A DNA stretch of 9,411 nucleotides from JASLCR01 sp036405515 (GTDB lineage Bacteria; Patescibacteriota; Saccharimonadia; Saccharimonadales; Saccharimonadaceae), in contig DASWXM010000030.1 in NCBI GenBank assembly GCA_036405515.1, forward strand, positions 1-9,411, given 5' to 3'. Numbering within the stretch: the first letter of the stretch is position 1; each line of letters opens with the position of its first letter. Below the pieces are notes generated by a model that was given only the letters and a program-made list of their open reading frames with translations, did not search any database and had not been told where the DNA came from. This document shows, one piece after another, positions 1-5,585 of this stretch. The position numbers and the translations under genes were made by a program.

Positions 1-126
1 ACTGGCGCGCACTTTGGTGGTGTGTTCTATGTGGACTCACTTTCAGATAGTGACGGGCCAACTCCTACCTACCTCAAGATGCTTGAATACAATATTGATA
101 CATTCCTGAAAGACATGAGAGGCTAG
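1..126 (+). CDS. Metal ABC transporter substrate-binding protein, C-terminal fragment (ZnuA/MntC/TroA family)
   Basis: Only the last 41 codons and the TAG stop lie in the window; the gene starts upstream. The visible peptide contains HFGGVFYVDSLSDSDGP followed by PTYLKMLEYNIDTFLKDMRG. This matches the usual C-terminal end of cluster A-I metal-binding lipoproteins, where a G-x-L/F-Y-x-D-S-L-S segment contains a metal-ligand Asp and a final helix closes the C-terminal lobe. The protein would capture Mn, Fe or Zn outside the membrane and deliver it to the permease encoded downstream. The ATPase gene begins 2 nt after the stop, which supports one operon. The metal cannot be decided from this fragment. 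Confidence 0.88.
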   Translation, partial: TGAHFGGVFYVDSLSDSDGPTPTYLKMLEYNIDTFLKDMRG

Positions 127-128
127 CG

Positions 129-878
129 ATGTCAGCGGCGATCGAGATAAAGAATGTGTCGGTGAGGTATCATCAGAAAATAGTACTCGATGACGCCTCG
201 GCCACAGTACCCAAAGGCTCGATTTGCGGATTAGTTGGCATGAATGGTGCGGGCAAAAGTACTTTATTCAAAGCAATCATGAACGCTGTTCCGACTATGG
301 GCGGCACCGTACGGCTTGAAGGACACACAGTGAAGACTGCTCAGAAGAAGGGTATTGTAGCCTATGTTCCACAGACAGAGGCGGTAGACTGGAACTTTCC
401 GGTGTCGGTACGCGACGTTGTGATGATGGGGCGATATGGTTTTATGAATGTACTTCGCCGGACAAGAGTAGTAGACGATGAAATAGTAGCCGAAGCAATT
501 GGTCGTGTACATCTGACCGATTTTGCCGACCGGCAGGTAGGGCAACTATCTGGTGGTCAGCGGAAGCGTGTCTTTGTGGCGCGTGCTTTAGCGCAAGGGG
601 CCTCGATCTTGCTTCTCGATGAACCATTTGCGGGAGTAGATGCCAAAACCGAGGCATCGCTTGTAGAGCTTCTCAGAGAGCTGCAAAAGCAAGGCGTAAC
701 GATCTTGATCGCTGCTCACGACCTAGCAACCATTGGGTCCTACTGCGACCATATTATTCTCTTGAAGCAGAAGGTAATCGCAACGGGCCCGACAAAGAAA
801 GTCTTCACAGAAGAAAATATCGCCAAGACGTACGATAGTATCTTCGGAGTGAAAGGTGGCGTGCCATGGATGCGATAA
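129..878 (+). CDS. Manganese/iron/zinc-type ABC transporter ATP-binding protein
   Basis: A cytoplasmic ATPase of 249 aa that powers import of a divalent metal. All ABC landmarks are present in order: Walker A GMNGAGKST (residues 37-45), Q-loop Gln82, signature LSGGQ (140-144), Walker B ILLLDE (160-165), D-loop around 168-171 and H-loop His197. The segment VDWNFPVSVRDVVMMGRYG (86-104) is close to the segment typical of the MntA/SitB/PsaB group, so Mn or Fe seems likelier than Zn, though this is inference. The start follows the binding-protein stop by 2 nt. GAGAGG (117-122), 6 nt before the ATG, is a modest Shine-Dalgarno inside the preceding gene. The length is normal for the family. The 3' end overlaps the permease gene by 13 nt, indicating translational coupling. 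Confidence 0.96.
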   Translation: MSAAIEIKNVSVRYHQKIVLDDASATVPKGSICGLVGMNGAGKSTLFKAIMNAVPTMGGTVRLEGHTVKTAQKKGIVAYVPQTEAVDWNFPVSVRDVVMMGRYGFMNVLRRTRVVDDEIVAEAIGRVHLTDFADRQVGQLSGGQRKRVFVARALAQGASILLLDEPFAGVDAKTEASLVELLRELQKQGVTILIAAHDLATIGSYCDHIILLKQKVIATGPTKKVFTEENIAKTYDSIFGVKGGVPWMR

Positions 879-1693
879 TTACTCCTCTACAGTACGACTT
901 CATGCTCAAGGCGATTATCGTCAGTTCGTTGGTTGGGTTGGTCTGCGCGTTACTATCTTGCTTCTTGGTGCTTAAACGCTGGTCACTTATGGGCGATGCG
1001 GTATCGCACTCAGTGTTGCCGGGTGTTGTGTTGGCCTATGCAGTAGGAGTACCATTTAGTGTTGGTGCGTTCCTCTTTGGCCTAGGAGGGGTGCTTGGCA
1101 TTGGCTATATCAAAGAAAGGGTACGGCTAAAGGATGATGCGGTTATCGGGATTGTTTACACGACACTCTTTGCACTTGGGCTTGTGCTCGTATCAAAAAT
1201 CCCGAGCAATATTGATCTCATGCATATATTATTTGGTTACGTACTTGGTATTTCAGATGCTGATGCATGGCAGGTAGGGGCGATTGCTGCTGCAGTGGCC
1301 GTAGTTCTGCTGGCATTGAGAAAGAATCTCTTGCTGTATATCTTTGATCCATCTCATGCTCAAGCTATTCGTCTAAACGTCAGGTTCTATCACTACCTAC
1401 TACTTATCCTGCTTGCTTTGACTGTAGTGGCGTCAGTGCAGACGGTTGGTATTATCTTGGTGATTGCAATGCTCATCACACCAGGGGCGATTGCGCATCT
1501 TCTGACAGATCGTTTTGACCATATGTTGCTGATCGCTGCGGGTGCGAGTGTTATTTCGTGCATTGCGGGAGCATATGCAAGCTACTACTTTGACGTATCA
1601 ACTGGTGGTGCGATGGTGTTAGTTCTCGGCGTACTCTTTATTTTGACATTCTTGCTTGCGCCAAGGTATGGTGTGTTTGCACGGCGCGCTTAG
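866..1693 (+). CDS. Metal ABC transporter permease, ABC-3 family (MntB/ZnuB-like)
   Basis: An integral membrane protein of 275 aa, the usual family length, forming the channel of the metal importer as a homodimer. It is strongly hydrophobic, with about eight predicted membrane segments from residue 15 to the C-terminus. Family motifs visible are SLMGDAVSHSVLPGVVLAY (40-58), the ILFGYVLGIS stretch near 121-130, FDPSHAQAI near 160-168 and MLITPGAIAHLL near 202-213. The start ATG lies inside the end of the ATPase gene (13-nt overlap). AAAGGTGG (852-859) sits 6 nt upstream and can act as its ribosome site. No terminator is visible directly after the stop, so transcription may continue into the 58-aa ORF at 1796. 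Confidence 0.95.
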   Translation: MDAIITPLQYDFMLKAIIVSSLVGLVCALLSCFLVLKRWSLMGDAVSHSVLPGVVLAYAVGVPFSVGAFLFGLGGVLGIGYIKERVRLKDDAVIGIVYTTLFALGLVLVSKIPSNIDLMHILFGYVLGISDADAWQVGAIAAAVAVVLLALRKNLLLYIFDPSHAQAIRLNVRFYHYLLLILLALTVVASVQTVGIILVIAMLITPGAIAHLLTDRFDHMLLIAAGASVISCIAGAYASYYFDVSTGGAMVLVLGVLFILTFLLAPRYGVFARRA

Positions 1694-1795
1694 TTAACTT
1701 AATGTGAAATATCTTACAGACGCATGCTCTCAGGCTAGTTACAGTAGAGTGTAGGATACTGTTAAGGTATCAGGTAAAGTGTAGGGAGGGAGAGT

Positions 1796-1972
1796 ATGGG
1801 AAAAACTCATATGGATCGAGTAGCATTTATCGATCATCTAGAAAGAAAATACTCACAAAAAGTCCGACAACACAAACATGGCAAACATGAAGAGTTGGAG
1901 ACACCTGCATCAAATAAACGGATTTATGCTGGTGATAGTATGCTCCAGTACGAAATGACAAACGCAGCTTAA
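1796..1972 (+). CDS. Small hypothetical protein, 58 aa, His/Lys-rich
   Basis: An unrecognised 58-codon ORF (MGKTHMDRVAFIDHLERKY...). Support for coding is a strong Shine-Dalgarno, GGAGG at 1785-1789 within AGGGAGGGAG, 6 nt before the ATG, and a strong intrinsic terminator 13 nt after the TAA. The product is soluble and hydrophilic, with a basic His/Lys-rich stretch (RQHKHGKHEE, about residues 24-33) and no membrane segment or signal peptide. It lies 102 nt after the metal permease gene and has no convincing promoter of its own, so it may be the last gene of the importer operon. The histidines make metal binding conceivable, but that is speculation. It could also be a lineage-specific small protein unrelated to metals. 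Confidence 0.65.
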   Translation: MGKTHMDRVAFIDHLERKYSQKVRQHKHGKHEELETPASNKRIYAGDSMLQYEMTNAA

Positions 1973-1984
1973 TTGGAATAGTAG

Positions 1985-2014
1985 AATACCCCCCCTCGTA
2001 CGAGGGGGGGTATT
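1985..2014 (+). terminator. Intrinsic terminator: perfect 30-bp palindrome with C7/G7 arms
   Basis: The arms are AATA, seven C and TC against GA, seven G and TATT, centred on GTAC; every base of the 30 is paired in the palindrome. The RNA would form about a 13-bp stem with a 4-nt GUAC loop, followed by TATTTATAT. It lies 13 nt after the 58-aa ORF stop and so ends the metal importer/58-aa unit. On the - strand the downstream sequence is not T-rich, so it is probably not an efficient terminator for RNase HI coming the other way. Confidence 0.88.
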
Positions 2015-2127
2015 TATATGCTTCATTGAAACAAGCAAGCGATGGGCAAGGATCGGGATATTACAGAAAATATCAAAGACCCTACGTAAGCATAAGCGAA
2101 CTATTTGAGAGTATTTAGTAAAGCTCT
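2015..2127. other. Intergenic gap between terminator and the RNase HI 3' end
   Basis: This 113-nt stretch separates two converging units. I see no gene with a ribosome site, no tRNA and no strong hairpin. The only structure is a weak near-palindrome TAAAGCTCTTTA at 2119-2130 over the RNase HI stop, too AT-rich for a normal terminator. Confidence 0.5.
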
Positions 2128-2547
2128 TTAAAGCCTCGCGCCCTCACGAGCCTTATTTGCCCATTGATCTGCAAGCTCATTACCTTCATCGCCATTGTGA
2201 CCACGTACCCATACGAGTGTGGCATTTGAATCTTGGAATAGGGGATAGACTTCCTGAACGATGTCGAGGTTTTTGATCTCGCCACCTTTTTTCTTCCAGC
2301 CTTTGGCTTCCCAGCCGGGTGCCCATTTGGTGATGACGTTAATCCAGAACTCTGAGTCGGTGTGGATGGCGCATTCCTCACCATTTGCGTGCTTTAGCGC
2401 TGCGATGATTGCATGGCCTTCCATGCGGATATTGGTCGTATCGCCGTCTTCGCTACCGAGTGCTATTGGTTTACCGTCGAGTATTGCTGCGTAGCCTCCA
2501 GGGCCAGGGTTTGGACTGGCTGATCCATCTGTATAGTATGTCTTCAT
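2128..2547 (-). CDS. rnhA: Ribonuclease HI
   Basis: An enzyme of 139 aa that cuts the RNA strand of RNA-DNA hybrids, removing R-loops and primer RNA in the cytoplasm. The fold starts with YYTDGSASPNPGPGGYA (4-20). The four metal-binding acidic residues are visible: Asp7, Glu43 (in MEGHAI), Asp64 (in HTDSEF) and Asp127 (in GNELADQWA). The catalytic-loop histidine is His117 in VRGHNG. The basic Trp/Lys-rich stretch around 75-89 (WAPGWEAKGWKKKGG) fits the substrate handle of RNase HI proper. It is slightly shorter than the E. coli enzyme. The ATG is fixed by a promoter whose -10 box ends 8 nt before it, leaving no space for a Shine-Dalgarno. It is divergent from the 156-aa gene. Confidence 0.96.
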   Translation of the reverse strand: MKTYYTDGSASPNPGPGGYAAILDGKPIALGSEDGDTTNIRMEGHAIIAALKHANGEECAIHTDSEFWINVITKWAPGWEAKGWKKKGGEIKNLDIVQEVYPLFQDSNATLVWVRGHNGDEGNELADQWANKAREGARL

Positions 2548-2555
2548 CTGTAGGT

Positions 2556-2584
2556 AGTATATAGGAGCAAATAAGGTATATCAA
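2556..2584 (-). promoter_or_regulatory. Sigma70-type promoter for rnhA (TTGATA-N17-TATACT)
   Basis: Read on the - strand, the -35 TTGATA (2584-2579) and -10 TATACT (2561-2556) are separated by 17 nt. The rnhA ATG begins 8 nt after the -10 box, so the expected RNA start is 1-3 nt upstream of the start codon: an essentially leaderless mRNA. The -35 abuts the -35 of the divergent promoter. Confidence 0.82.
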
Positions 2585-2613
2585 TTGATTTTGTAAGCCT
2601 TTTATGTTATAAT
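2585..2613 (+). promoter_or_regulatory. Sigma70-type promoter for the 156-aa gene (TTGATT-N17-TATAAT, extended -10)
   Basis: The -35 TTGATT (2585-2590), 17-nt spacer and perfect -10 TATAAT (2608-2613) are preceded by TGT, an extended -10 element. The ATG at 2623 follows 9 nt after the -10, giving a predicted leader of about 3 nt. Its -35 touches the divergent rnhA -35, and together they form the palindrome ATCAATTGAT (2580-2589). Confidence 0.87.
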
Positions 2614-2622
2614 GCAATTAAT

Positions 2623-3093
2623 ATGATTGATTATGAGGCTCATCGACATGCTGTTGAACAGGTAGTCCCGAATATGTTTGAGGCGATGGCACAAGATCTG
2701 CCGCAGACCAATCTCGCAGCGAGTAATCAGTGTGAGATGTTAACCAAAGGGCTTTACATCGCACTGACAAACCAAGGTTTTGATATAAAGCGCGAATATC
2801 ACGAAGACAACGATGGTATATTCCACTATGTTATTAATCACCAGCCCGAGACGGAAGCACCGCGAGAGGAAGATGTTATTACTGACCTGAATCCATGGCA
2901 GTTTATGACAGATCATCTGCCATCAAAGGTTACTCATACTTATTTGCATGGGACACGGCAAGAAGTCATGGAGCGACTCGAAAAAGAAGGTGCTCCAGAC
3001 TACTTTATTGCGCTACGCGGGCTTGCTACGGTGACTAAGGCTCACACGTTTGTAACAAAAGACAACAAGTCCCGTACCCTATATGTAGCGTAG
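2623..3093 (+). CDS. Uncharacterised 156-aa protein with papain/transglutaminase-like Cys-His-Asp pattern
   Basis: I do not recognise a named family. The protein is soluble, acidic in its middle part, and has no signal peptide or membrane segment. A suggestive order of residues is present. N-Q-Cys37 opens a helix ending in an LTNQGFDI turn. Next comes a strand with His68 (FHYVINH). Then Asp88 occurs in ITDLNPWQF (86-94). Nucleophile helix, His strand, then an Asp in a D-L-x-x-x-Q-F turn is the layout of small papain-like or transglutaminase-like domains. A peptidase, deamidase or inactive scaffold would all fit; this is inference from pattern only. The start ATG is supported by the strong promoter at 2585-2613, which leaves no room for a Shine-Dalgarno. 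It is divergent from rnhA and 63 nt upstream of pyrG, which has its own promoter. Confidence 0.85.
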   Translation: MIDYEAHRHAVEQVVPNMFEAMAQDLPQTNLAASNQCEMLTKGLYIALTNQGFDIKREYHEDNDGIFHYVINHQPETEAPREEDVITDLNPWQFMTDHLPSKVTHTYLHGTRQEVMERLEKEGAPDYFIALRGLATVTKAHTFVTKDNKSRTLYVA

Positions 3094-3139
3094 GTAAAAA
3101 ACTACAACACTCTATCTATGGCGTTTTAGCAAAAAACGT

Positions 3140-3148
3140 TGCTATAAT
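3140..3148 (+). promoter_or_regulatory. Extended -10 promoter of pyrG (TGC-TATAAT)
   Basis: A perfect TATAAT (3143-3148) is preceded by TGC, while the -35 region at 17-nt spacing is poor, so recognition would lean on the extended -10. The pyrG ATG is 8 nt downstream, predicting a leader of about 2 nt. A weak A/T inverted repeat, CGTTTT/AAAACG (3122-3138), lies just upstream. Confidence 0.75.
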
Positions 3149-3156
3149 AAAATTCC

Positions 3157-4749
3157 ATGGATACAGTAAAAAACCATGGAACAAAACAGAAATATATTTT
3201 TGTGACAGGAGGGGTCCTGTCGGGGGTAGGGAAAGGTATTACGGCCGCCAGCATCGGTGCCGTTTTGCAGGCAAAAGGCGTAAACGTTTCCATTCAAAAA
3301 TGTGACCCGTATCTCAATGTAGATGCGGGTCTCTTAAATCCTGCGGAACACGGCGAATGCTTTGTAACGAAGGATGGGGCCGAGACCGACCTCGATCTTG
3401 GTCACTATGAACGATTCTTGGATATTGAACTGACACAGAAAAATGCGACGCTTTCAGGACGATTGCTGTCTGAGCTGATCGCCAATGAGCGCGCGGGTAA
3501 ATTTGGTGGTAAAACCGTGCAGCTGGTGCCGCATCTGACGAATGCAATCCAGAATGCGATCATCGACGCATCGGCAGACAGTGATGTGCATATCGTCGAA
3601 ATCGGCGGTACGGTAGGTGACTACGAAGGATTGAGTTTTGTAGAGGCAATTCGTGAGTTTGGCCAGCGTATCGGACGCGACCGTTGCATGTACGTGCATG
3701 TCGTCTATGTACCGTTTATCGGTACTTCTAAAGAATTTAAGACGAAGCCAGCGCAAAATGCGATGCAGGACCTTCGTGGTTTTGGTATTTTCCCAGATGC
3801 TGTGATCGTTCGTACTGAGCAGACAGCTCCCGAAAACGTATCTCGAAAGATTAGCTTGCTGAGCGGTGTCCCTGAAAAATATGTGGTCGATATGCCGAAT
3901 GTCGATACGGTGTTTCGTATTCCGCAGAAGATCGCCGAGTCATCACTCCATGATCTTCTCAGTACTTTTACTGGCAACGCTACTTCGCCCGATCTTGCGA
4001 AGTGGGACCATATAATTGCTGCACAGAATAGTACGCCGGGGAAGACGGTATCGGTAGGGCTGGTTGCGAAGTATATGGACAATGAAGACACCTATCTCTC
4101 CGTCACCGAAGCACTCAAAGCTGCCGCGTGGCAGGAGGGTGTTGGCCTTAACACTGTCTGGATCAATGCCGAGACGGCAAGTGATGAGGATTTTTCTAAA
4201 GTTGATGCATTACTGGTGCCGGGCGGATTTGGCGAGCGGGGCGTAAACGGCAAGATTGCTGCTGCCGACTATGCGCTTGAACATAAGAAACCATATCTTG
4301 GTATCTGTCTTGGCCTCCAAGCGGCAGTGATTGCGGCTGCACGTCGTAGCGGGCTAACAAATGCCCACTCGACAGAGTTCAGCCCGGCTGTCGAGCACGA
4401 TGTCGTTTATATCATGGATGGCCAGCAGGGCAAGGAATCGACTGGTGGCACTTTGCGGCTTGGTGACTACACAGCCGTACTAAAAGATGGTTCAAAAACC
4501 ACTGATGTATATGGCGCAAATGAAGTAGTCGAACGTCATCGCCACCGTTACGAAGTGAATCAAAAGTTTACTCAGGCCATCAATGACGGTGGGTTGATGA
4601 TTTCGGGTACTTCACCAGATGGAGCGCTCGTAGAATTTGTGGAAGGTGCAGATCATCCATACTTCCTGGCTACTCAGGCGCATCCGGAATTTCGCAGTCG
4701 GCCGTTTAAGGCACATCCACTGTTTGTTGGACTAATACAAGCTTGTTAG
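3157..4749 (+). CDS. pyrG: CTP synthase
   Basis: Converts UTP to CTP using ATP and glutamine, the last step of de novo pyrimidine nucleotide synthesis, in the cytoplasm. Its 530 aa match the usual length. The N-terminal synthetase domain begins YIFVTGGVLSGVGKG (13-27) with the ATP-binding loop. It continues with DPYLNVDAG (50-58), DGAETDLDLGHYERF (73-87), GGKTVQLVPH (117-126) and the Mg-binding EIGGTVGD (148-155). The class I glutaminase domain (about 298-530) has PGGFGERG (355-362), nucleophile Cys384 in GICLGLQ and the His509/Glu511 pair in AHPEF. All key residues are present, so it should be active. The synthetase half differs from proteobacterial enzymes in places (KCDPYLN, DYEGLSF, PFIGTSKEFKTKP). 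The ATG is chosen because the extended -10 box ends 8 nt before it. It is convergent with the pilin gene, with 7 nt between the stops. Confidence 0.98.
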   Translation: MDTVKNHGTKQKYIFVTGGVLSGVGKGITAASIGAVLQAKGVNVSIQKCDPYLNVDAGLLNPAEHGECFVTKDGAETDLDLGHYERFLDIELTQKNATLSGRLLSELIANERAGKFGGKTVQLVPHLTNAIQNAIIDASADSDVHIVEIGGTVGDYEGLSFVEAIREFGQRIGRDRCMYVHVVYVPFIGTSKEFKTKPAQNAMQDLRGFGIFPDAVIVRTEQTAPENVSRKISLLSGVPEKYVVDMPNVDTVFRIPQKIAESSLHDLLSTFTGNATSPDLAKWDHIIAAQNSTPGKTVSVGLVAKYMDNEDTYLSVTEALKAAAWQEGVGLNTVWINAETASDEDFSKVDALLVPGGFGERGVNGKIAAADYALEHKKPYLGICLGLQAAVIAAARRSGLTNAHSTEFSPAVEHDVVYIMDGQQGKESTGGTLRLGDYTAVLKDGSKTTDVYGANEVVERHRHRYEVNQKFTQAINDGGLMISGTSPDGALVEFVEGADHPYFLATQAHPEFRSRPFKAHPLFVGLIQAC

Positions 4750-4756
4750 CACTATA

Positions 4757-5296
4757 CTAAAGATCTTTGAGAGACATGTAGCAGTTGGTTGCACCTCCAC
4801 TGCGACTACTATAGGTGAGGCCATCTGTCCAAGTTGAACCAACTGCAAAACGGCCGGGAGATGGAGTACAATCCTGGGTATCGCGTACTTGCCACAGTAG
4901 AGCAGGCTCACTATAGAATATAGGTACAAACATTACTACTGTTTGTGATCCGCTTTTCTTGACTGCTGGTTGAGATGAGGCCGATGGACCATACAGGGCC
5001 AAGCTATTGTTAGTTGTCGTATTTACTGTTCCGTTCTGACCAGCAAAGCTACAAGTGCCGCCAGCATACGAACCTGCTGGCCCCAGGCATGAGTTTGCTG
5101 CGGGGAGGCTACCAGTGTCACTCTTCATGATCTGAAGTGCTTGAGTGTAGCTCCTGATAGCAGCGTAGTTAGCTGTTTGTTCTGCGCGTGACTGTATACC
5201 GTTGTACGCCACTATAGATATAGAGGCAAGGATAGCAATCACAATAATAACAATCAGTAATTCTACAATTGTAAATCCCGCTTGTGCTTTTTTCAT
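4757..5296 (-). CDS. Type IV pilin / pseudopilin-like protein
   Basis: A 179-aa prepilin. The class III leader is MKKAQAG with the cleavage point Gly7/Phe8, followed by FTIVELLIVIIVIAILASIS (8-27). This is the hydrophobic, assembly-driving helix and carries the conserved Glu at mature position 5 (Glu12). After processing by prepilin peptidase the subunit would sit in the membrane and join a pilus or pseudopilus. The C-terminal domain (about 60-179) is Ser/Thr/Gly/Asn-rich and has four cysteines (70, 82, 143, 172), an even number that could form two disulfides outside the cell. No other pilus genes are in the window, so it is an orphan here. The ATG lies 6 nt after a good -10 box, with no Shine-Dalgarno. 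Confidence 0.92.
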   Translation of the reverse strand: MKKAQAGFTIVELLIVIIVIAILASISIVAYNGIQSRAEQTANYAAIRSYTQALQIMKSDTGSLPAANSCLGPAGSYAGGTCSFAGQNGTVNTTTNNSLALYGPSASSQPAVKKSGSQTVVMFVPIFYSEPALLWQVRDTQDCTPSPGRFAVGSTWTDGLTYSSRSGGATNCYMSLKDL

Positions 5297-5302
5297 AACA
5301 CT

Positions 5303-5311
5303 AGTATATCA
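5303..5311 (-). promoter_or_regulatory. Extended -10 promoter of the pilin gene (TGA-TATACT)
   Basis: On the - strand TGA (5311-5309) precedes TATACT (5308-5303). The pilin ATG begins 6 nt later, so RNA would start at or beside the A of ATG. The -35 region is weak. It is divergent from the TTGACA promoter at 5342. Confidence 0.72.
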
Positions 5312-5341
5312 CGATGCGATCAGAAGTTTGATTCAGGTCGA

Positions 5342-5370
5342 TTGACAAAATCGCCGCAAAGTGCTAATGT
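5342..5370 (+). promoter_or_regulatory. Promoter for the 47-aa ORF (TTGACA-N17-TAATGT, extended -10)
   Basis: A consensus -35 TTGACA (5342-5347) is 17 nt from a poor -10 TAATGT (5365-5370), which is rescued by a TGC immediately upstream (5362-5364). The expected RNA start near 5377 gives about a 20-nt leader before the ATG at 5398. Confidence 0.68.
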
Positions 5371-5397
5371 TAAATATAGAAAGAAGCAAAAACAAAC

Positions 5398-5541
5398 ATG
5401 GCAGAAGAAAACCACCACGGTATCTATAATGAGCCAAGTCATGATGACATGAGCGTCATGAAAATACTACTTCAGTCGGTGAAGGGCATTAGCCTCATAT
5501 CGACACCGCCAGTCCTCGAAGAAGTCGGTATCGACGAGTAA
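5398..5541 (+). CDS. Small hypothetical protein, 47 aa
   Basis: An unrecognised ORF (MAEENHHGIYNEPSHDDM...PPVLEEVGIDE) of 47 codons. It is acidic at both ends with a central hydrophobic stretch (about 20-36) too short and polar to be a clear membrane helix. Support for translation is its placement about 20 nt after a good promoter, use of an ATG and an ORF that fills the space exactly up to the argS promoter, which starts 10 nt after the stop. The ribosome site is weak (AGAAAGAAG at 5378-5386, 11 nt from the ATG). No function can be assigned. It might be an upstream regulatory ORF for argS, but argS has its own promoter. Confidence 0.6.
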   Translation: MAEENHHGIYNEPSHDDMSVMKILLQSVKGISLISTPPVLEEVGIDE

Positions 5542-5551
5542 CTTCCTCTGA

Positions 5552-5580
5552 TTGAGTTAATCGCTACACCTCTGTATACT
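5552..5580 (+). promoter_or_regulatory. Sigma70-type promoter of argS (TTGAGT-N17-TATACT)
   Basis: The -35 TTGAGT (5552-5557) and -10 TATACT (5575-5580) have ideal 17-nt spacing. Only 5 nt separate the -10 from the first ATG (5586) and 8 nt from the second, in-frame ATG (5589). The RNA is expected to start at 5586-5588, so argS mRNA is leaderless and its true start may be the second ATG. Confidence 0.85.
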
Positions 5581-5585
5581 CTTAG

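Noticed and set aside
1741..1762. ACAGTA-N10-TACTGT inverted repeat upstream of the 58-aa ORF as a metal-regulator operator.
   Set aside because: Only 6 bp per arm, no convincing promoter beside it and no match to a metalloregulator box I know.
2042..2089. 15-codon ORF (MGKDRDITENIKDPT).
   Set aside because: Too short, no ribosome site, no promoter.
3122..3138. CGTTTT/AAAACG inverted repeat before pyrG as terminator or operator.
   Set aside because: Weak AT-rich stem with no following T-run; it may simply reflect A/T-rich promoter sequence.
3454..4091. Antisense open frames across pyrG (and similar ones across argS, the membrane-protein gene and mscL).
   Set aside because: They mirror strongly conserved genes, lack ribosome sites or promoters and have no protein-like features.
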